DNA of 22,190 nt from a virus. The notes under the pieces were generated by a model. The model made no database searches. It was given only the letters and a program-made list of their open reading frames with translations, and was not told the DNA's origin. The translations under genes were made by a program, and so were the position numbers. Where the stretch lies: the IMG/VR virus record IMGVR_UViG_3300042006_000259, positions 1-22,190 of that record; one strand, written 5' to 3'. This document shows positions 9,701 through 14,639 of the stretch, piece after piece (the stretch's first letter is position 1; the number at the start of each line of letters is the position of its first letter).

Positions 9701-11983
9701 ATTGCCGTTGCTCAGCGTGCGCGGGGTCTTGGTGAGCCAAGTCTCGATGACCCTCGCGAGAGCGGACGAAACGAGAGAGGCTAGTCGCTCCCTCTGCGCG
9801 ATGAGGAAGCGGAGAACAGGCGGCCATCGGCCAAAGACAATCGAGCGGTAGTGTGTCTCCATGTACAAGCCAACTGCCGCGTTCAATCCCATTCCGCCGC
9901 CGGCCGGCACCGTCGCAATGTGGTGGAAGCGCTGGAGCAGCCGGTTGAAGTGTTCCGCACCGTTGTCGAGGAGGAGGTCGACGTGTTCGGTCAGGAAGCG
10001 TTCGGCGTCGGGGTCCAAGCAGAGTGCATCAAGGAGGATATGGCCTGCCAGGTCGTTCTTCGCGGCTTCCGCGGCCCCGAAGGCGACGCCCCAGGCCGTG
10101 CCAGTCTCGGCCGGCTGTCGCAGCAGGAACTGGCCCAGCATCCGGAGTGAGTTCGTCCAGAGCGGATTGCCGGCCAGGGCGGCCCACTGGGGCGTGTCAG
10201 TCCAAATCTGTTTCAAGAACTGGAAGCGCGCCCAATCCGCCGCGAGATCGTGCTCGAACTCGATGCGGTTGGTCCTCTCGTTCAGGCGCAGCGGTAGGTC
10301 GTCGGGGCGCTGCGTGAACGTGGCCGTGTCCGCCGGCTCCAGGTCGGTTAACGCAAAGCTTCGCTCGAACGATGCTTCTCGCTGGGCGAGGCGCATCATC
10401 AACGCCTTCACGTCGGCGCGGTCTTTCGTCCAATACTTCCAGAGGCGATCGGCGATGGCAGTGTGAGACGCCAGTACCCCGGCATTAGCCCCCAGCGCCG
10501 CTCCCGCTTTGATGACCCACGCCAATGTCCGTAAGTTCGTCAGCGCCGCAATGGTGTCGTCATGCGCGGCCAACCAGCCCAAGGTGGGTGATGGCAGAAG
10601 TGCCAACTTTACCGCATCGTTCTTGAGCGTTTCGACCTCAAAAAGATGCGCTTTCCGCCCGACGAGTATCGTCTCTTCGCCTTCGACCCAACTCTGAATC
10701 TGCGCGACGATGACGACACGCCACGCGCCCTCAGTCTCTTCGTTGTCACTCGGCAGAATAGCTTGAAGTAGTTGGCGGATGACGATGAACTCGCGGGACT
10801 CAATACGTTCTGCAGAGTCGATGACCAGCACGTTCTGCGGCTTCACCGTGACGTTCAGCACCTGCGAGAGTTCGTGCGACAGAGGGAGGGACCCGCGGCG
10901 CGCGGCGCTAAGCGCCGTCTTCAGTTCTTCCGGACCGAACCACACCTGGTTCCAGGACGGGTACTCGCCGTCCAACACAGACTTAACCAGCGCCGACTTA
11001 CCCGAGCCGGACTCCCCGAAAACCACCGTTACTGGGTGGTCGGCGAAAGCTGCCTGGAGCGACGCCTTCTCCGCTGTCCGCGGTACGGCGTAGCCAGACG
11101 GCAACTCCGTCTCTATCCGCGCCTTGTGGTCCGCGGTGATGTTGAAGAGCGTCTTCCAATCACGCTCGAAGTACGGATGAAGGCGGAGTCCGAACTGGCC
11201 CCGGAGCAACGACAACAGGTCCGGGATCGTGATGGTACCGCTGCGAAGGCGCACCTCCTTCGCGACGTTAATGAGTTCCTTCCAAAGAGCCTGCGCTTCG
11301 TCATCGCTGCCAGACGCGAGCAAGTGACGACATTGCGCGATGGCCTGCGCCTTGTTTTCGGAGTGTGGGAACTGCAAATCGGTCGGTAGCACGTGCAGGC
11401 GGCGAATGAGCTCGATGGTCTCCTCGTCGGACGCACTGCCGGGCTTCTGGACGCTGTTGAAGACGTCTGACTGCCTCTTGTTGCCGCGGATACGGCTCAT
11501 AGCAAGCACAGTATCCGTGCCGCTGCACGCGTTCTTCACTTCGAGCCACGCCGGGTTGAACGCCTGATGGGTGCCTAGCGTGACCAAGGCCAGCCCGTCA
11601 GCCGTGCGGTTAAACGGCCCCTGCGGGTCACGCCACTGTTCCCAAGCGCGCGTCACGAAGTCAGCGGGGAGGCCGGCCGCGGTCACCTGCAAATTGCCCT
11701 TCACAGAGATCGCAAGCCGCCGCGGCGCGGTGGTGGCCTGGGCCGTCAGCAGCAGGTCGTCGATGCCCCACCCCAAGGTCGAGACCTGGGCCTGCACCTG
11801 GGTGATCACGCCACCGATACCCGGTGCCTGCTCACCTGACAGCGCTTTCACCAACTGCCAAGCGCTTATCAGGTCCTCGAATTCGAACCCGGCGCCGCTC
11901 GTAGACCGCAGCGTCGCGGACGCGCGTTTCGCGCTGCCGCCGCGAGGCGCTTTCGGCTTTGATGTGTTCTTAGATGGGGCCAT
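6716..11983 (-). CDS. Giant STAND-like NTPase with N-terminal nuclease-like domain, candidate antiphage defence protein
   Basis: 1755 residues, transcribed alone. Residues 1-30 are a basic, Ser/Ala-rich tail. Residues 31-170 look like a PD-(D/E)xK/Cap4-type nuclease: GFEFED (Glu34/Glu36), then GWGIDDLLL (Asp75/Asp76), then LAISVKGN with Lys95, where the usual Glu/Gln before xK is Ser93. A helical linker leads to a P-loop NTPase: Walker A GESGSGKS at 323-330, Walker B VLVIDSAER at 385-393, and a winged-helix-like part ending in FEHDLAADWARF near 576-587, a motif seen in STAND proteins. The remaining ~1150 residues are helical and Trp/Leu-rich without clear TPR or LRR repeats; in this superfamily that region senses the trigger. 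The start is ATG 11983 with GGAAG just upstream, although the spacing is short. The gene abuts a truncated prophage. Avs-type or a related defence ATPase is likely; the exact family is unresolved. Confidence 0.78.
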   Translation of the reverse strand: MAPSKNTSKPKAPRGGSAKRASATLRSTSGAGFEFEDLISAWQLVKALSGEQAPGIGGVITQVQAQVSTLGWGIDDLLLTAQATTAPRRLAISVKGNLQVTAAGLPADFVTRAWEQWRDPQGPFNRTADGLALVTLGTHQAFNPAWLEVKNACSGTDTVLAMSRIRGNKRQSDVFNSVQKPGSASDEETIELIRRLHVLPTDLQFPHSENKAQAIAQCRHLLASGSDDEAQALWKELINVAKEVRLRSGTITIPDLLSLLRGQFGLRLHPYFERDWKTLFNITADHKARIETELPSGYAVPRTAEKASLQAAFADHPVTVVFGESGSGKSALVKSVLDGEYPSWNQVWFGPEELKTALSAARRGSLPLSHELSQVLNVTVKPQNVLVIDSAERIESREFIVIRQLLQAILPSDNEETEGAWRVVIVAQIQSWVEGEETILVGRKAHLFEVETLKNDAVKLALLPSPTLGWLAAHDDTIAALTNLRTLAWVIKAGAALGANAGVLASHTAIADRLWKYWTKDRADVKALMMRLAQREASFERSFALTDLEPADTATFTQRPDDLPLRLNERTNRIEFEHDLAADWARFQFLKQIWTDTPQWAALAGNPLWTNSLRMLGQFLLRQPAETGTAWGVAFGAAEAAKNDLAGHILLDALCLDPDAERFLTEHVDLLLDNGAEHFNRLLQRFHHIATVPAGGGMGLNAAVGLYMETHYRSIVFGRWPPVLRFLIAQRERLASLVSSALARVIETWLTKTPRTLSNGNLMPFRIEMAEIALAMARTVQVEKGNGVMYLTRESLLYTAPLAGTADLPTEVGNWALELAGRREVDAEVKRRIAEVQLQKTKEHTVRLKTDAEYKARHKERKQIPRILGSFHERLPPWPLGASARIDMDFRTACIKGNGIQSLMRVQPELAAEVLLALIIEDQPEREYHSGRFEMDLGLEYSQDAYPTAFWKTPFFTFFQQAPETALTSLIALVNFCTERWCAEFMKGRTGATPGVTLQFTDGSEKTFFGWWQVFGWPQSNELRNGNLFCALDALERWLTMRLDAGEDITAYVERILREGNSAALVSVLLNAAKYRPSLLTGPLAALITFPNLFYWDSIRVEQVGHNFIGWSWLRDGQAIFDFARDWTLAPHRQQKFLHVVVELLLTDDDVARRLQALLPTWALPEDPKEALKFKLLFAALDRANYQTVTDPATGAESEGLVYPEELRLEVQSWQTESAPTLEYLFVPDRCEHRLRGGQPLTDDEAEYLFNLFQGCEAGTEGEDEDAKSKCRFAAAGTLVVLGGDWLARNPEAQKHALDVVRACIAAVASTGEEIRGQRMGRLRDELKFVAFAVMHLWLAGGDGVQEWETAVLRLLTSGDTQAISVVVGVANANREQLGTAWWRLLHAGLLWSGLILLAPRHGDGDNADRAWRVWLARLRRFPLRGPNATPDELDFKRVAAGQARLDFQRRARLYDAGHHTWLGEPERERGGSLDGQILEALFNWLIEGSGTGDRDLDTRLALRIWDCDATRAKARRKKHGEYDLPSQDLGYDILQKLAALAIAAPAGEDRAVWEPVLVHGPAAHSALQHFISSLFLRLGKGDDPVAFERVWRATVEYGLSADWSQPGLWYYGERLICSLLGFGNDEALSHLHPGAALRMKDLYKSWAATHLARNDDCVTRYCHFLATKFGAPLRLDGLCWLAAMLKESEPSSRWYREGTSDALVELVVATLSSDAHALSQYAQARQALIEIAAVLAAMNIPLALTLQERIKQLR

Positions 11984-12225
11984 TAGCTTCCGATTGCTTA
12001 TAGCTTTGCCATATTTGTCGGCGAGAAGCAGTGGGTCCAGGCTCCACGCAGCCTTATGGTTGGCTTGAAGCGCGTAGAAGGTCCTCGATTGCTAGTTCAG
12101 CAACACGAAGTTGCACCGGCAAAGTGTACAGCCGAGTAGGTGCCGAAGCCACCGCGCCGGCAGCATCAGGGACAGTCCCCCGGAACATCTCCAAAAAGTA
12201 AGCGGACGAAGACAGTTGCTCGTGA
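11984..12225. other. Upstream region of the STAND gene, no gene seen
   Basis: About 240 bp between the start of the STAND gene and the inverted-repeat element. It must hold the promoter for the - strand gene unless transcription enters from the prophage side. I see no convincing -35/-10 pair and no believable coding frame; the short frames here have no ribosome site and run into the inverted repeat. Confidence 0.4.
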
Positions 12226-12436
12226 ACGTCTGCTTTTGGCCGATTCTGTTGAAAAAGTCGGCCCTGGTTTCCACGTCAGAAAAGTACACGCTTGAGATTG
12301 AAATCTTTACTTTGAGTAGAGGGTTTCGGGCTCAGATTTCGCGTAGCTGCGCGTAAAAAAGGCTTTTTTCAGCAGTCAGTATGCGGGCAGTCTGGAAGGA
12401 CCGACTTTTTCAACAAAATCGGCCGAAAGTAGACGT
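12226..12436. mobile_element. MITE or decayed insertion sequence with 39-bp terminal inverted repeats
   Basis: The left arm 12226-12264 and right arm 12398-12436 are inverted copies over 39 bp with four mismatches; both contain TGTTGAAAAAGTCGG and GGCCGATT. About 133 bp lie between them, without a transposase. The interior includes an A6/T6 hairpin near 12355-12369. The conserved part resembles IS terminal sequences seen in many Gram-negative genomes (from memory, not searched). It lies between the last phage gene (terminase small subunit, stop at 12484) and the STAND gene, so it marks or caused the join between the two. I see no clear target-site duplication. Confidence 0.65.
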
Positions 12437-12483
12437 CACTCAATCACGCTGCTAGCCGAATAAACTCTAATCAGCAGATACCC

Positions 12484-13086
12484 TTAGCACTCACTCAATG
12501 TAAAGCCAAAGTCGTCGCTGGATACCTGAGCCGCTTCGTTGAACCGTTGGCGGAGGGCAGCGGTTAGCTGCCGCTCCACCTCCCATGGGTCCGACAAGGC
12601 AGCTAGTTGTGGTGCAAATTGAGGCGACAGGCTCATCAACGGATGATTGAGCGCACGTGCCGTTTCATAAGCGGCTTTCTGCACCAAACTGATTTCCACC
12701 AGTTCGCCCTGTGCCTTACGAAACTCCACCTCCGCCATCCGCGCCAGATAATGCTCTCGATGCGCACGCGCTTTCTGAAAGTCCGGGGACTGCCCTTGCG
12801 CGGGATCAACGGGCGGCGGCGCAGCCATGTTAGTCGGCTCGGATTGTGCTGAGACGTGGCTGTGCACATCACGCTGAAGCCGCTCCTGTTGGTGGCGAGC
12901 AGCGACGGCAGCCTTGCTTGGGTCGGCGGTATCGCGGATCAACGCTTCAGTGGCCAGCACATCGACCTGCTTGCCATTGGGAGACAGGACCAGCCGGCCG
13001 TTTTCCTTAAGCCAGATGATGTAACTCGGTGACCGGCCAATGTGCGCGGCGAAGGCGCTTTTGGACAGGTAAGTGGCTGCACCCAT
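12484..13086 (-). CDS. Phage terminase small subunit (DNA-packaging protein)
   Basis: 200 residues. The N-terminus (LSKSAFAAHIGRSPSYIIWLKENGRL, about 7-32) is a helix-turn-helix like that of Nu1-type small terminases that recognise the cos/pac site. A central ADPSKAAVAARHQQERLQRD segment and a charged coiled-coil-like region (HREHYLARMAEVEFRKAQGELVE, about 107-130) follow, the latter typical for assembly with the large subunit. The start is ATG 13086 with a near-perfect GGAGGG ribosome site. In an intact phage the large terminase and portal genes would come next; here the phage sequence ends about 50 bp beyond the stop, at the inverted-repeat element. With no partner it cannot package DNA unless a helper phage supplies the large subunit (inference). 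Confidence 0.8.
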   Translation of the reverse strand: MGAATYLSKSAFAAHIGRSPSYIIWLKENGRLVLSPNGKQVDVLATEALIRDTADPSKAAVAARHQQERLQRDVHSHVSAQSEPTNMAAPPPVDPAQGQSPDFQKARAHREHYLARMAEVEFRKAQGELVEISLVQKAAYETARALNHPLMSLSPQFAPQLAALSDPWEVERQLTAALRQRFNEAAQVSSDDFGFTLSEC

Positions 13087-13417
13087 AAGCCCTCCTTTTC
13101 AGCGGCTCTTTCAATGAATCCTTTCAAGATTTCAGTGGATTGAAATTTCAGTAAGCTGGCGGGTCTCCCACTAACAGGATCCCGCGGGTTTCCGACCCCG
13201 TGTCCTTTGGAAGTCCCCAGGGTCCCCGGCGGTTTTCTGCCCGGTCCGGTCAGTCGAGCCGGCATCCCAGTTTCATGCCCTGCCCTCATCCCTTTGGAAA
13301 GACGGACATCCCTGCGAAGGTTTCAGCTAGAGAGAATCCGCGAGTTCGATAACCCGTGTAGGGCCCCCCCCTCAGGGAGGACCCGTAAAAATCGGCGCCC
13401 CGCCCGGCCTGCCCGGC
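13087..13417. other. Non-coding region between holin and terminase small subunit, possible cos region
   Basis: 331 bp with no supported gene. On the terminase side is a cluster of TTTCA-type repeats (13108-13152). On the holin side is a very GC-rich stretch with three G and eight C followed by CTCAGGGAGG (about 13361-13380). In lambda- and HK97-like phages the cos cleavage and binding sites lie just upstream of the small terminase gene, which is exactly this place. No cleavage site can be named from sequence alone. The endolysin and HNH genes often found in this area are absent. Confidence 0.35.
13108..13152. repeat. Cluster of short TTTCA repeats upstream of the terminase gene
   Basis: Within 45 bp there are four direct copies of an 8-bp pattern: CTTTCAAT at 13108, CTTTCAAG at 13121, ATTTCAGT at 13129 and ATTTCAGT at 13145. 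One inverted copy, ATTGAAAT, is at 13139-13146. They lie 22-66 bp upstream of the terminase small subunit start. Position and repetition resemble terminase-binding R sites (cosB) of lambda-like phages; this is an inference. Confidence 0.4.
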
Positions 13418-13750
13418 TCATGCCTTCGGCTCGGCCTCGCTCAGGTCCAGGCGCTTGGCCACCCAGCGTTCGTACAAGCCAATGGCGACATCCGCGCCGG
13501 CCATCGCGGTCAGGCAGCCCAGCGCGCCCGCTGTCCAGATCGACAGGCCCGCGCCGAACAGCAACATCATCGCTGACACGCCGCAGACGATGCAGGCACC
13601 GGACCGAAGTGCGAGGCGGCGCAGTAATGCCCAGCCTCGTGCCCCGTCCTTGTCAGCGCGCCACATCTCGCCGGACACACCGCCGACCAGGGACAGGGCA
13701 ATCACCAACCAGATCGGCGTCTCTGCCAGTGCCTGTTGCTCGTTTGTCAT
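13418..13750 (-). CDS. Phage holin, LydA-like (holin superfamily III)
   Basis: 110 residues with three hydrophobic segments: about 12-26 (PIWLVIALSLVGGVS), 51-68 (GACIVCGVSAMMLLFGAG) and 72-91 (WTAGALGCLTAMAGADVAIG). The membrane segments, the EMWRADKDGARGW stretch between the first two and the charged tail fit the LydA-type phage holins common in Pseudomonas prophages. Holins form holes in the inner membrane at the end of infection. The start is ATG 13750 behind an AAGGGG/CAGGG ribosome site; an open frame extends further upstream but runs through the terminator and leader RNA, so it is not used. No endolysin or spanin follows, so the lysis cassette is incomplete. Confidence 0.83.
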   Translation of the reverse strand: MTNEQQALAETPIWLVIALSLVGGVSGEMWRADKDGARGWALLRRLALRSGACIVCGVSAMMLLFGAGLSIWTAGALGCLTAMAGADVAIGLYERWVAKRLDLSEAEPKA

Positions 13751-13767
13751 AGCCCTGCCCCTTAAAC

Positions 13768-13794
13768 AAAAAGACCCGGCGCAATGGCCGGGTC
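13768..13794 (-). terminator. Intrinsic terminator just upstream of the holin gene
   Basis: Perfect 8-bp GC-rich stem (GACCCGGC at 13773-13780 and GCCGGGTC at 13787-13794) with a 6-bp loop, followed on the - strand by five T. It would stop transcripts before they reach holin and terminase, as tR' does in lambda, unless antiterminated. It lies 18 bp upstream of the holin start codon. Confidence 0.75.
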
Positions 13795-13860
13795 GGATGG
13801 TGGGTTGCCTCCCCCGCTTTGCGGTCGCACCCATCGAAGATGGCCCCTTTTTACAGGTCG
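13768..13860 (-). ncRNA. Candidate structured leader RNA before the late genes
   Basis: On the - strand, immediately before the terminator, are a short hairpin CCATC-TTC-GATGG (13831-13843) and a second foldable stretch with CCGC/GCGG pairing inside flanking GGGT and ACCC elements (about 13802-13832). These plus the terminator would make a compact, fully structured short RNA of roughly 90 bases or more. By position it matches the short terminated late-leader RNA (6S/tR') of lambda, with the Q-like gene upstream and the holin downstream. A C4-type or other antisense phage RNA is an alternative. The 5' end is not determined. Confidence 0.35.
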
Positions 13861-13985
13861 ATTCTGGTGGCAGCAAGAACGTTTTAATGCCATCCGGTGA
13901 ATGTGTGGGTTACGCCGGGTGAACGGCTGGCGAATGTCGGTGAATATCTATCCCGGCTGTCTTTTGCTGTGGTGGCGTCCCATGC

Positions 13986-14253
13986 GTCCCACCTTCTCAA
14001 ACCAAGGTGGGACGTCTGAAAGCCCCGCAGATTGGGGCTTTGCCCCACCGTCCTACTTTTATCTCTTCTTTCTCGTGTAAAGAGAGAAATTTAAAAAGCA
14101 CGCGTGCGCGTAAACGCGCGTATCTGTACCCGCTACGCACACACGGGCGGGAGGCATGAAAAAGGTGGGACGGTGGGACAGCCCAACAACGACGCGGCCT
14201 GCGCCCGTCCCACCACCGCAAAAAGCGGTGGGACGGAGGCAGGCCGGTGGGAC
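13986..14253. repeat. Cluster of seven GGTGGGAC motifs, candidate iteron/replication or regulatory region
   Basis: Exact GGTGGGAC copies lie on the + strand at 14006, 14164, 14172 (head-to-tail with the previous copy), 14227 and 14246. Copies on the - strand are at 13986-13993 and 14207-14214, and a one-mismatch copy is at 14042-14049. The first pair forms a perfect 11-bp inverted repeat (13985-13995 and 14004-14014). Between the groups is an AT-richer patch (about 14054-14098), then alternating CG/GC-rich sequence (14099-14122). The wider gap 13751-14279 holds no gene. It may be an origin bound by the neighbouring primase-helicase or a binding array for a phage regulator. Confidence 0.55.
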
Positions 14254-14279
14254 GGCATAAGCCAGAGGGAGGCCCACGA

Positions 14280-14639
14280 TCAAGCCGCTTCCCCCAGGAG
14301 GAAGTGCTCGACCACGATGTGGGCGTCATGTAGGCGCTGGTAGTAGATGTTGCGCGTGCAGCCACTTCGCGCCAGACGCGCTGCCAAGGGCGCATCGGGT
14401 TGGAAATAATGCACCTGCACCACCGTCCTCAGCACGGGATCGAGGCGTTTCTTGACGATGCGCTCGATGTCCAAGGAGGCTTCCAGCGGCACCCTGCTCC
14501 CGCGCCTTCCGCGCACCAGCTGACCACCGCTTTCCATCATCATCGCGACCATGTTGCCGCCTGAGTAACCGGCTGCCGCTTCGTCGCTATGCAGCTCCTG
14601 CGCCCATTGCTTGAGGGCCATATCGATCGCCTTAATCAT
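14280..14639 (-). CDS. Antiterminator Q-like phage protein
   Basis: 119 residues from ATG 14639, or 113 from ATG 14621, which has the better ribosome site (AAGGCG six bases upstream). The C-terminal half (ASLDIERIVKKRLDPVLRTVVQVHYF...RLARSGCTRNIYYQRLHDAHIVVEHFL) has a sigma region 4-like helix-turn-helix, as in small Q-type antiterminators of Pseudomonas prophages. There it is placed between the replication genes and the lysis genes, as here. The long-start version overlaps the end of the primase gene by 8 bp. It would let RNA polymerase read through the terminator at 13768-13794 into holin and terminase. Family membership is judged from motif and position, so another phage regulator remains possible. 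Confidence 0.62.
   Translation of the reverse strand: MIKAIDMALKQWAQELHSDEAAAGYSGGNMVAMMMESGGQLVRGRRGSRVPLEASLDIERIVKKRLDPVLRTVVQVHYFQPDAPLAARLARSGCTRNIYYQRLHDAHIVVEHFLLGEAA

Noticed and set aside
9861-11389. Several + strand frames of 100-200 residues opposite the STAND gene
   Set aside because: Composition is Arg/Ser/Ala-rich shadow coding in GC-rich DNA, without motifs; the 1755-residue - strand frame is continuous and has clear domains.
12092-12289. 65-residue - strand frame reading through the left inverted repeat
   Set aside because: Its N-terminal part is simply the translated IS/MITE end; no ribosome site and no domain.
12939-13289. 116-residue - strand frame overlapping the terminase start
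   Set aside because: It overlaps the well-supported terminase gene in another frame, is Pro/Gly/Arg-rich without a domain, and lacks a ribosome site.
13751-13876. N-terminal extension of the holin
   Set aside because: It would be translated through the leader hairpins and terminator, and the internal ATG 13750 has a good ribosome site and gives a standard holin length.
13207-13922. Two + strand frames (181 and 155 residues) opposite the holin
   Set aside because: Low-complexity Arg/Pro/Ser/Ala composition and overlap with the holin and its terminator.
13986-14253. CRISPR array
   Set aside because: The GGTGGGAC copies are only 8 bp, occur in both orientations and at irregular distances, and there are no cas genes.
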